From the NCBI GenBank assembly GCA_964530325.1, contig CAZHAX010000001.1, positions 62,001 through 126,000 on the forward strand: a stretch of 64,000 nucleotides of DNA, in the 5' to 3' direction. How positions within the stretch are numbered: the stretch's first letter is position 1; the number at the start of each line of letters is the position of its first letter. Under the pieces are notes generated by a model that was given only the letters and a program-made list of their open reading frames with translations, searched no databases and was not told the DNA's origin. Shown piece by piece: positions 1-7,065 of this stretch. The translations under genes and the position numbers were made by a program. Source of the DNA: CAZHAX01 sp964530325. Lineage in GTDB: Bacteria; Chloroflexota; Anaerolineae; B4-G1.

Positions 1-143
1 AGCCAGCTGGTCACGACGAAGCCGGGGCCCCAGAAGATGTCTACGATGCTGGAGTTGTGCAGAGCCAGGCTCAGGAGCCATACGATAGTCATGAGGGCGA
101 GGATCGCCAGGGCGCCGTTGAGGTAGACATCGAGGAACGACAT
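1..143 (-). CDS. DUF1295-like membrane protein, N-terminal fragment
   Basis: The minus-strand frame opens with ATG at 143 behind a good ribosome site (GGAGGTG at 155-149) and runs off the left edge of the window, so only the first 47 residues are visible. They form one hydrophobic segment followed by the stretch SSIVDIFWGPGF, which resembles the start of DUF1295 proteins (steroid 5-alpha-reductase-like, multi-pass membrane proteins). It is the last visible gene of a minus-strand group with the DUF4345-like, SDR and GYD genes. The family call rests on a short segment; the catalytic part would lie outside the window. Confidence 0.6.
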   Translation of the reverse strand, partial: MSFLDVYLNGALAILALMTIVWLLSLALHNSSIVDIFWGPGFVVTSW

Positions 144-217
144 AACGTCACCTCCTTCGGGTGCGGACGTCTCGGGCTCGATTGTGCGGGGCGGTCACCG
201 CTGCTCCAGCCGAAGCT

Positions 218-562
218 CTAGAGCACCAGGACGACCCCGAAGACGATCTCCACGGCCAGGCTTATCAGATTCGATTGGATGACCGACTTGTCGATCAGCA
301 TCGACACCACGCGGACCGCGCCCACGGTTAAGTAGCCGATGCCGACCATGCGATAGGCCGTGGGCTCGTTGAGCACGAGCGGCGCGACGCCGAGGGCGAG
401 GAAGAGCCCACCCAAGACGGCTCGTATCTCGCTGATGCCCCGGCCCCCTTCAGGCCGCAGGCCGGTGAAGCCGGTCACGGATTGTGGGGCGAACAGGGAG
501 ACCGCTCCCGTGATCGCCGTCAACACGCAGGCGACGATCTTCAGTACTTGCAGTGCTGTCAT
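218..562 (-). CDS. Small membrane protein, DUF4345-like
   Basis: A 114-residue protein with about four hydrophobic segments: an N-terminal helix, one around GGLFLALGVAPL, one around MVGIGYLTVGAVRV, and a C-terminal one. The arrangement SEIRAVLGGLFLALG, a conserved Arg before the second helix, is typical of DUF4345 proteins, whose function is unknown. The start is supported by AAGGAG seven bases upstream of the ATG. It lies 33 bases downstream of the SDR gene on the same strand and is probably co-transcribed with it. No enzymatic motif is visible. Confidence 0.65.
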   Translation of the reverse strand: MTALQVLKIVACVLTAITGAVSLFAPQSVTGFTGLRPEGGRGISEIRAVLGGLFLALGVAPLVLNEPTAYRMVGIGYLTVGAVRVVSMLIDKSVIQSNLISLAVEIVFGVVLVL

Positions 563-595
563 TCGGTTTCTCCTTCAGCGACACAATCTCGCTCG

Positions 596-1426
596 TCAGC
601 TCAGCTTGTAGTACTTCATGAAGCCCCACTCGAATACACGGGCTGGAAAGAAGCGCTTCAGACCGAGAGCGATCGACTCGAAGAGCGGCCCAACCACGTA
701 GCGGAGCCGAGGCGAGCGGCCGTTGATGATCCGCTCCAGAAGCGGCCCCACCTTCTCCGGCGATGGCCCGCCGGTCTCGTCCGCTTCTATGACGCCCAGC
801 GCCTTCTCGAAGCGCCCACTGTAGGCAGAACCAGCGCCCGAGGCGGCCGTGCGGCGGCGGCTGGCCGTGAAGCCGGTGTTGAGATCTCCCGGCTCGATCA
901 TGGCCACGCGGATGCCGAATGGCTTGACCTCCATGCGCAAGGCCTCGGTGAGCGCCTCAATGGCGAACTTGCTGGCTGAGTAGATCGCCTGAAACGGGAT
1001 GCCTACCCGCCCTCCGCCCGAGCTGATGTTTACGATGCAGCCGCCGCCCTGCTCCCGCATGGCTGGCAAGGCGGCGTGGCAGACGCGGAAGGCGCCGAAG
1101 AAGTTGGTGTCCATCTGTGCCTGCGCTTCTTCGATCGACGTATCCTCGACTGCGCCGGCGATGCCCATGCCGGCGTTGTTCACCACGACGTCGATGCGGC
1201 CTTCCTGCTCTAGGACCAGGCCCACGCCCCTGCTGACCGAGTCGGCGCTCGTCACGTCCATCCGAATCATCTGGAAGCCCGCCGCGTCGGCCGCACCCTG
1301 CGTCGGTGCCCTGCGGCTCGATCCGTAGACCCTGTATCCGCGCTGATGCAAGTGCCCGGCGCAGGCCTGGCCGATGCCGGACGACGCTCCGGTGATCAAT
1401 ACAACACGGTCGGCGTTGCTGCCCAC
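596..1426 (-). CDS. SDR family NAD(P)-dependent oxidoreductase
   Basis: A classical short-chain dehydrogenase/reductase of 276 residues. The cofactor site is ITGASSGIGQACA near the N-terminus, NNAG follows at about residue 90, and the active site is the Ser of VNISSGGG with YSASK (Tyr and Lys). The length fits the classical SDR class. I place the start at a GTG at 1426, nine bases after GGAGG (1440-1436). The frame stays open to 1684, but that extension is Arg-rich, overlaps the GYD gene and does not look like SDR sequence. The substrate cannot be told; the C-terminal part resembles SDRs acting on lipid-like alcohols or ketones. It sits between the GYD and DUF4345-like genes. Confidence 0.88.
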   Translation of the reverse strand: MGSNADRVVLITGASSGIGQACAGHLHQRGYRVYGSSRRAPTQGAADAAGFQMIRMDVTSADSVSRGVGLVLEQEGRIDVVVNNAGMGIAGAVEDTSIEEAQAQMDTNFFGAFRVCHAALPAMREQGGGCIVNISSGGGRVGIPFQAIYSASKFAIEALTEALRMEVKPFGIRVAMIEPGDLNTGFTASRRRTAASGAGSAYSGRFEKALGVIEADETGGPSPEKVGPLLERIINGRSPRLRYVVGPLFESIALGLKRFFPARVFEWGFMKYYKLS

Positions 1427-1566
1427 TGCGAATACCCTCCTGACGTAGATATCTCCCGCTCTGGCCTCTTTCTCCAGCCGGCACGTCCGCCGCCCGCCGG
1501 CGCGCATAGGGACGCTGCCGCCGGCTCGCCGCCGGGCAGGAGCGGCGCGATCGATTGGAACAAGCG

Positions 1567-1851
1567 CTACTCGAACTGGGCGATGAAGTCGTCGATGGGT
1601 ATAGCGGCCATCGACATGATCCTGATAGTGCCGCGAGAGGAGAGCGCCGCGGACACGCGCGCCATCGTCTCGTTGTTCGCGCACTCGACGACGTTGACGA
1701 AGTCGTAGGGGCCGAGGACGGCATACTGGGCCATCACCTTGACGCCCATCGCCTCCAGCTCCTTGTTGACCTCCTTGATGCGGCCGGGGTTCTCCTGTAT
1801 GGTTTCAGCCCCCTCGTCTGTGAGGCTGCTCAGCAGGATGTACGTGGCCAT
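1567..1851 (-). CDS. GYD domain protein
   Basis: A 94-residue protein starting MATYILLSSLTDEG and containing LGPYDFVNVVE, the hallmark of GYD domains, which are small ferredoxin-like-fold proteins of unknown function (here the G-Y-D signature reads G-P-Y-D). The ATG at 1851 is preceded by AGGAGG about six bases upstream, so the longer open frame to 1968 is not used. It is the first gene of the small minus-strand group with the SDR gene. The 140 bases between this gene and the SDR hold only GC-rich sequence without a convincing terminator. Confidence 0.85.
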   Translation of the reverse strand: MATYILLSSLTDEGAETIQENPGRIKEVNKELEAMGVKVMAQYAVLGPYDFVNVVECANNETMARVSAALSSRGTIRIMSMAAIPIDDFIAQFE

Positions 1852-2003
1852 ATCTACTCCTCCTTTCGTGGCCGGGCAGTGTCTGAGACGCCTGGCCTCG
1901 GCCAGACCTCCACGCTCAGCCCCTGCCCAATTGGCCGCAAGTGTACAGTAGGACGGCCGGCCAGGCAAGCCGGTTCAAGGCGCGGGTGCGGAGCTCCTGT
2001 CCG

Positions 2004-2032
2004 GTAGGCCCGCCGCGGCCAGACCGGCCTAC
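2004..2032 (-). terminator. Possible hairpin downstream of the CPBP gene
   Basis: GTAGGCC at 2004-2010 pairs with GGCCTAC at 2026-2032 around a 15-base loop. It lies 25 bases downstream of the CPBP stop codon on the minus strand. There is no T-tract, so it is only a weak candidate for a transcription end or RNA-stabilising hairpin. Confidence 0.25.
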
Positions 2033-2057
2033 TACCGAGTTCACCGTCCGGTCGATA

Positions 2058-2693
2058 TCAAGGCAGAGGCAGGTAGTTCCCCGTCCCGATCACAACAAAG
2101 GTGATCAGGGCCAGTGCGTGGGCAAGCCAGGGAGCGATGATGCTGCGGGTGCGGCGGAAGACATAGCCGTAGACCGCACCCGCCAGATAGGTGGAAAGGA
2201 ACCCGATCGCCGTATTGAGGGGGAATGCCGTGGCCTCATCGAGCGGCGCCAGGTAGTGCCACCATGTGAACAGGCCCGTGGTGACCAGCAGACCGCCGCA
2301 GCCGCCGAGCGCGCTGGCGAACCGCGGCTGCAGCCAGCCACGAAAGAAGAACTCCTGAAAAGGACTGGCGAGCAGCAGCGACATAGGGATTCCCAGGGCC
2401 AACTGCAGCAGCAGGTCTGGGGGCGGGGCGATGCGCCCTACGACAATGGCGCCCAGGAGGCTGGTCAGGAAGCCCGCGCCAAGGCCCCACAAGATGGCCT
2501 GACGCCAGTTCGCTGTGGTGAAGCCCATCATCTCCCAGCGACCGGTCCGCCAGCCCCAGATGAGCGGGATCGCCAGGCCGAGGAGGCCCATCAGGTGGAC
2601 GCCTATGTCGACGCGGCGGCCGAGGTAGCTGATGGCGCCGAAGGCTGCGAATGCCAGGCCGGCTTCCAGCAACTGTCTCGAAGGTCGCTCCAT
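2058..2693 (-). CDS. CPBP family intramembrane protease-like protein
   Basis: A 211-residue multi-pass membrane protein of the CPBP (Rce1/CAAX-protease-like, ABI) family. Motif 1 reads QEFFFRG (residues 113-119), motif 2 FTWWH (His146), and motif 3 WLAHALAL (His192). In active members motif 1 is EExxxR; here the first Glu is Gln, and the position four after the last His is Leu rather than Asn. The enzyme may therefore be altered or inactive, although both metal-site His are kept. I chose the ATG at 2693, which has GGAGG 11 bases upstream; a GTG at 2747 in the same frame gives 229 residues and lacks a ribosome site. A promoter lies at 2786-2814. It stands alone on the minus strand. Confidence 0.8.
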   Translation of the reverse strand: MERPSRQLLEAGLAFAAFGAISYLGRRVDIGVHLMGLLGLAIPLIWGWRTGRWEMMGFTTANWRQAILWGLGAGFLTSLLGAIVVGRIAPPPDLLLQLALGIPMSLLLASPFQEFFFRGWLQPRFASALGGCGGLLVTTGLFTWWHYLAPLDEATAFPLNTAIGFLSTYLAGAVYGYVFRRTRSIIAPWLAHALALITFVVIGTGNYLPLP

Positions 2694-2785
2694 CCAGCTC
2701 TGCTCCTCCGCCGCCTCTGGCCTGTTCCGGAGGCCCAAAGACAGCACCTGCTTGGCTGCGGTACACCGCCTGCCGTCTTGGCTCC

Positions 2786-2814
2786 ATTATACTGGTGCAG
2801 GTCAGACATGGCAA
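2786..2814 (-). promoter_or_regulatory. Promoter for the CPBP gene
   Basis: Read on the minus strand: TTGCCA (2814-2809), 17-base spacer, TATAAT (2791-2786). Transcription would start near 2779, leaving a leader of about 85 bases before the ATG at 2693. The gene-free stretch 2694-3014 holds this promoter; apart from the ribosome site of the LysW-like gene I see nothing else recognisable in it. Confidence 0.65.
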
Positions 2815-3014
2815 CGAGCCCAGGTCTGCGCAGCGCTGCGGTGCTCGTCCGGCCTGTGACCTGGTGACCGGAGGCGACGCCAGGGGGCCGTACACTGAGG
2901 CTTCACCAGGGCCTCACCATAGCCTTGCCGCGCTCTGCGCTTTCTGTGGTACATCGCGGGCGCCTCGGGGGTCGCGCCTCCCGGGGACAAAGGGGTTGGC
3001 AAGGAGATGCTTTG

Positions 3015-3212
3015 ATGGCCACGAGCTACTGCGTGAGCTGTGACGGTGCTGCTAGCGTAGAGAGCCCTCGTCTGGGTGCGCTGATCACCTGCGGCGAATG
3101 CGGTACCGAGCTGGAGATCAGCAGCACCAACCCCTTCGACGCCGACCACCCTATCGAGTGCGACGATGACTGGGACGACGAAGAGGAGGATGACTACGAC
3201 CACGATCGCTAG
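3015..3212 (+). CDS. LysW-like zinc-ribbon protein with acidic tail
   Basis: A 65-residue protein with two Cys pairs, CVSC (residues 6-9) and CGEC (26-29), spaced as in LysW/ArgW carrier proteins. The usual LGxLITCxxCGxELE context is present (GALITCGECGTELEI). LysW carries lysine or arginine intermediates on the Glu of a C-terminal EDWGE motif. Here the tail is DDWDDEEEDDYDHDR: the DW is kept, but the protein ends in an acid-rich run rather than EDWGE. AAGGAG lies eight bases before the ATG. No lysine or arginine pathway gene is nearby, so a carrier role is unproven; it could be a standalone zinc-ribbon protein of another role. Confidence 0.75.
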   Translation: MATSYCVSCDGAASVESPRLGALITCGECGTELEISSTNPFDADHPIECDDDWDDEEEDDYDHDR

Positions 3213-3397
3213 GGGCGGTTGGTGGAAGGGTGACGCGAAGCGCGGCGGGCGAGCTACGTGTCGCGGTATCAGCCGGGTTGCGTCGCCTGGACCCGAGCCC
3301 GCCTATCCGGTTCGAGGCTAGTCCACCCAACTGCAGGTGCCCTGTCGCGTTCAACCACGGCAGGGCGTCTGTTCTGCATCCTCCTTGGGCTTCTTCA

Positions 3398-3426
3398 TTG
3401 CGCCACACGAAGGCAAGGTGTATAGT
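3398..3426 (+). promoter_or_regulatory. Promoter placing the next gene on a leaderless transcript
   Basis: TTGCGC (3398-3403), 17-base spacer, TATAGT (3421-3426). Only eight bases separate the -10 box from the ATG at 3435, so transcription should start at or within one or two bases of the start codon. Confidence 0.55.
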
Positions 3427-3434
3427 TGAGAGCT

Positions 3435-3956
3435 ATGGCAGATCGCAGGCGGCCCGCCAGGAAGTGCAAGGCTCACGAGAGGGAATGGAACGGCCTCTGT
3501 GTCGATCGCAATCTCGACGACGAGTGGCTGGTTCGCCTCAATCAGTTGAGGGCATTCGACCTGATCAGCATCTGCGAAGGTCACTGCCGTAGGCCAGCTG
3601 AGCCGTCGACGACCTGCCCGCACATCAAACTGCGACTGAAGGATGAGCTGCTGGCTGGCTCGGGCGGTATCTGGGACGAACACAAGATGCAGGTTGTGAG
3701 CGCACTGGGTAGGCTTTTCAGCTCTGCCGACACGCACGTTAGCTTCGAGCTGAGATTCAAGGCCAGGTCAGGCCGAGGCCGGCTGATGTACCGGGAGGAG
3801 TTGACCGCCAAGGTCCACAGCCGCCGGCCGCGCCAATCGGCGGAGATGGAGGCCTCAGCCTGCGAGTGGTTCGACCGCAATCTGGGCCTCGTTGAGGATC
3901 TAGATCGCCTGGTCAGCAGTCTGTGGCGCGCCGAAGCTCCCCCTGGCGATAGCTGA
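3435..3956 (+). CDS. Conserved-looking protein of unknown function
   Basis: A 173-residue soluble protein that I do not recognise. It is rich in charged residues and has scattered Cys/His: KCKAHE near the N-terminus, SICEGHCRR about residue 50, and TCPHIKL just after. A short hydrophobic patch (DLISICEGH) precedes the Cys/His cluster, which could bind metal. There is no signal peptide or membrane segment. The open frame begins at a TTG at 3426, but that lies inside the -10 box, so the ATG at 3435 is the only sensible start. There is no Shine-Dalgarno sequence, in keeping with a leaderless message. Confidence 0.6.
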   Translation: MADRRRPARKCKAHEREWNGLCVDRNLDDEWLVRLNQLRAFDLISICEGHCRRPAEPSTTCPHIKLRLKDELLAGSGGIWDEHKMQVVSALGRLFSSADTHVSFELRFKARSGRGRLMYREELTAKVHSRRPRQSAEMEASACEWFDRNLGLVEDLDRLVSSLWRAEAPPGDS

Positions 3957-4069
3957 CCCCCCCCCGTGCTGCTCCCGTTCCACACGCTGCGCCTTTCTCT
4001 GCGCCTGCGGGATCTTCCCGCTCAGACTGCCGCCTGACCAGTGCGGTGACAAGGCGGGGCTTGGCGTGC

Positions 4070-4097
4070 TTGCGCCTGATTCTCGACCGAGTATACT
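4070..4097 (+). promoter_or_regulatory. Promoter for the HdrBC-like gene
   Basis: TTGCGC (4070-4075), 16-base spacer, TATACT (4092-4097). The expected start near 4104 leaves a leader of about 125 bases. The rest of the 3957-4229 gap holds no recognisable hairpin or ORF. Confidence 0.5.
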
Positions 4098-4229
4098 TAG
4101 GCATAGGCAAACGCTGTTTCCGAGAGCACAGCGGCTTCCGCGGCCGGCATCCTGCGGTCGCGATAGCAGCCACAACGCTACTGGCGAGTGGCGCCGGCTG
4201 TCGTCGCTCCCGGGACGAAGGAACGTCGC

Positions 4230-5420
4230 GTGGGCTCAAAGACCCTCAATGCGGCCCTATTCGACACCTCGATGGCGAAGCGGGTCACGCCGGAGTGGGA
4301 GAAGCTGTACTCCTGCATGCAGTGTGGGACCTGCTCCTCCTCGTGTCCGACTGCACATGCCATGGACTTCACCCCACGACAGCTGTGGCAGATGATGCGC
4401 CTCGGTATGGAGGAGGAGGTGCTGAACAGCCAGACCTTCTGGCTGTGCACGGTCTGCAAGTCCTGTCAGGTGCGCTGCCCGCGGGGCATCTCTCTCACCG
4501 ACACGATGATTGCTCTCAAGGAGTACGCGGTCCAGAAGGGCGTGAACGTCCCTACCGGAATGCTGATGCTGGGAGAGACTGTTACTGGCAAGTACAACAT
4601 CTCCGGGGATGACAATGCTACCCGGCAGATCTGGAGCGAGAACCTGCCGAAACCGCCGGCCGGGGTCAAGCCCAGGCGGCGGCGCGCCGAGGTCGTCTAT
4701 TTCATTGGCTGCGTGGGCTCCTTCTATCCCCGGGTCTACTCTATCCCCCAGGCCGTGGTGCAGCTCCTGGACCGTTCTGAGGTTGAGTTCACCACCTTGG
4801 GCCAGGACGAGCGCTGCTGTGGGTATCCTCTCTACGTGGCGGGTATGAGGGACCGCTTGAGGGAGCTCGCAGAGCACAACGTCGAACGTGTTCGTCGGGT
4901 GGGCGCCCGGCGAGTCGTTTTTACCTGCCCGTCCTGCTACTATGCCTGGAGCCATCTCTATCCGGAGGTGGTGGACGTATCGGGCCTGGAACTGGTCCAC
5001 GCCACCGAGCTTCTGGTGGAGCTGCTGGCGGAAGATAAGCTGAAGATGGGTCCGGTCGAGGAGGTCGTGACCTACCACGATCCCTGCGATCTGGGCCGCA
5101 AGAGCGGTGTCTACGACGCGCCCCGCGAGGTATTGAAGAGCATCCCCGGCCTGGAGCTGCGCGAGATGGCAGCAACTCGTGAGAATGCCCTCTGCTGCGG
5201 TGGAGGCGGCGACGTGGAGATCTGCGATCCTACCGTCTCCACCACGGTCGCCGGCCGCCGATTGGAGCAGGTGGCGGCGACGGGGGCGTCATATGTCGCT
5301 TCCGCCTGCCAGCAGTGCAAACGCACCCTCCAGGAGGGCGCTCGCCGGAACAAGATCCGCGTGCGGGCGATAGACGTAGCGGAGCTGGTCTGGCAGTCAG
5401 TCGAGACCGCGGCCAAGTGA
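4230..5420 (+). CDS. Fused HdrC-HdrB-like Fe-S oxidoreductase subunit
   Basis: A 396-residue protein. The N-terminal third carries two 4Fe-4S motifs (CMQCGTCSSSCP at about residue 29, CTVCKSCQVRCP at about 72), as in HdrC. The remainder holds two CCG domains, as in HdrB: DERCCGYP followed by TCPSCYY, and NALCCGGGGD followed by ACQQC, the Cys sets that bind the non-cubane clusters of heterodisulfide reductase. It should act in cytoplasmic electron transfer to a disulfide-like or other acceptor. No HdrA, FAD oxidoreductase or hydrogenase gene is adjacent, so its partner is unknown. GlcF/LutA-type subunits share this architecture and are alternatives. The GTG at 4230 has GAAGGA seven bases upstream; the longer frame from 4188 lacks a ribosome site. 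Confidence 0.85.
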   Translation: MGSKTLNAALFDTSMAKRVTPEWEKLYSCMQCGTCSSSCPTAHAMDFTPRQLWQMMRLGMEEEVLNSQTFWLCTVCKSCQVRCPRGISLTDTMIALKEYAVQKGVNVPTGMLMLGETVTGKYNISGDDNATRQIWSENLPKPPAGVKPRRRRAEVVYFIGCVGSFYPRVYSIPQAVVQLLDRSEVEFTTLGQDERCCGYPLYVAGMRDRLRELAEHNVERVRRVGARRVVFTCPSCYYAWSHLYPEVVDVSGLELVHATELLVELLAEDKLKMGPVEEVVTYHDPCDLGRKSGVYDAPREVLKSIPGLELREMAATRENALCCGGGGDVEICDPTVSTTVAGRRLEQVAATGASYVASACQQCKRTLQEGARRNKIRVRAIDVAELVWQSVETAAK

Positions 5421-5483
5421 CCCTGCGCCCTCAACTGGCCGCGCTGGCTGGACGGTGGCAATCCAGAGGGAAAGGAGCCGTCG

Positions 5484-6440
5484 ATGGGAGAGGACGTCTG
5501 CTGCATCTGCCACGAGCCGGCCGGGCCTGCGTGTAAGCGGCTGGGCGGCCGCTCCTACTGTGAGCGCCACTTCGCCAAGGTGACGCACGAGCGGCCGGGA
5601 GCCTGGCGCGCCGGCCTGTGGCTGATCCTCGGGCAGCTCGCCTTCGTGGCCCTGGTGATCGCGCTGGTCTCGCTGCTCCAACCCTCTCTCGAGGGCTGGA
5701 TGCTAGCTGTGACGGGCATCGCCCTGGCCATCATTCCAGCCTTCCTGTGGCTGGCGCTGTTCTACGGTCAGGATCGGCTGGAGCCGGAGCCGAAGTCATA
5801 CGTGGCCAAGGTGTTCCTCTTGGGAGCGCTGCTGGCCCAGGCCGTAGGTATTCCGCTCGTACGGGATGTCTTCGATGTGGGCGCCTGGCTGCCGACTGAT
5901 CTGTGGGTGAGCGCGCTCGGATCGATCCTCGTCGTCGGCTTCATCCAGGAGTTTCTCAAATATGCTGCGGTGCGCTACTCCATCTACGGCTCTCCTGAGT
6001 TCGACGAGCGTTCGGATGGCATAGTCTATGGCACGGCGGCGGGGCTGGGCTACGCGACGGTGCTGAACCTGCACTACGTTCTGCAGAGTGGGGGAGTGAA
6101 TCTGGAGGCCGGCGTGATCCGGGTCGTCGTCACAGCGCTGGCGCAGGCCAGTTTCGCCGGGCTGACCGGGTACTTCCTGGGCCGGGCCAAGTTCGAGGAT
6201 AGGCCGGTCTGGTGGCTGGGCGCAGGAGTTGCCCTGGCGGCCGTCTTGAATGGCCTGTTCACTACCCTCCGCGGCGAGCTGACCACCACGGCGCTTGGTC
6301 TAGAGGGTGGCGGCTTCAACCCCTGGCCCGGTCTCGCCCTGGCGGCCGTTGTTGCCGGGCTGACTCTGGCGGCGCTGTTCTACCTCCTGCGCCGGGCGAA
6401 CAGGCTCACGCTGTCGGGGGCAGAGGCCTCGGCAGAGTAG
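5484..6440 (+). CDS. PrsW-family membrane protein lacking catalytic residues
   Basis: A 318-residue protein. It starts with a small zinc-finger-like segment (CCICHEPAG, then CERH) and continues with about eight membrane segments of the PrsW (M82) family. The family signature DGIVYGTAAGLGY is clear. The positions that form the metalloprotease active site are changed: the EExxK motif reads QEFLK (Gln155), the FAxxEN motif reads YATVLN (Leu194 for Glu), and the conserved His before GYFLG is Gln221. I infer a pseudoprotease, perhaps a sensor or scaffold. The start is firm: AAAGGAG lies six bases before the ATG. It opens a run of five plus-strand genes for envelope proteins (next gene after nine bases). 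Confidence 0.85.
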   Translation: MGEDVCCICHEPAGPACKRLGGRSYCERHFAKVTHERPGAWRAGLWLILGQLAFVALVIALVSLLQPSLEGWMLAVTGIALAIIPAFLWLALFYGQDRLEPEPKSYVAKVFLLGALLAQAVGIPLVRDVFDVGAWLPTDLWVSALGSILVVGFIQEFLKYAAVRYSIYGSPEFDERSDGIVYGTAAGLGYATVLNLHYVLQSGGVNLEAGVIRVVVTALAQASFAGLTGYFLGRAKFEDRPVWWLGAGVALAAVLNGLFTTLRGELTTTALGLEGGGFNPWPGLALAAVVAGLTLAALFYLLRRANRLTLSGAEASAE

Positions 6441-6449
6441 GAGGGCGAA

Positions 6450-7022
6450 ATGAGCGTTGGGGAATCGATCCGCCGGCGTGACCGCTGGGCTGAGCTTGCC
6501 GTGGTGGTGCTGGTGCTGGTGGCGCTCCTCCTCGGGATTGCCCTTCGCCAGCGGGTGATGTTCGGGACGGTGCCCTTCGAGGCCGGCGGCGTTTCCGGAG
6601 ATTGCCCGGCCCGCTGGCTGCGCCAGACAGGCGACGAACCCATCTTGCGGGTGGAGGATCCACTGGGCGGCCCTTTCGACACCGTCATAGAGCTGCGCGT
6701 CGTGGCGCTGGCGGAGGAGGCGGAGGCGGCCCTGGCCCTCGACTCTCTGGCCCTCGATCGGGCTCGTGGCTCCTCATCCTATCAGAATCTCGGCACGGAG
6801 ACAGTGCTGGTGGGCGAGGAGCTGGCGGTGCAGCGGCGATTCGTCTACGTTTACGATGACCCCAATCCCTATCTACAGAATCTGCCGGTCGTGGTTCAGG
6901 GGGTTGACCTGGCACTGAGAGACGGTGGCCGGGTCATCCTGGCCACGCTGCTCGCCGCAGCAGACGAGTTTGACGACGAGCAGGCTCGCTTCGTCGATTT
7001 CGTCCGGTCACTGGAGTACTAG
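6450..7022 (+). CDS. Membrane-anchored exported protein, unknown function
   Basis: A 190-residue protein with a short basic N-terminus, one membrane segment at about residues 14-32, and an extracytoplasmic domain of some 155 residues. The domain looks alpha/beta, with no Cys pair beyond a single Cys and no motif I can name. The ATG follows GGAGGGCGAA closely. It begins nine bases after the PrsW-like gene and 43 bases before the serine-protease gene, so it very probably shares their transcript. A role as substrate, inhibitor or accessory factor of the neighbouring protease is possible but only inferred from position. Confidence 0.7.
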   Translation: MSVGESIRRRDRWAELAVVVLVLVALLLGIALRQRVMFGTVPFEAGGVSGDCPARWLRQTGDEPILRVEDPLGGPFDTVIELRVVALAEEAEAALALDSLALDRARGSSSYQNLGTETVLVGEELAVQRRFVYVYDDPNPYLQNLPVVVQGVDLALRDGGRVILATLLAAADEFDDEQARFVDFVRSLEY

Positions 7023-7065
7023 GTGCCGTGCAGCATAGCCCTCAACGAGCGCCGGGAGTAGTGCG

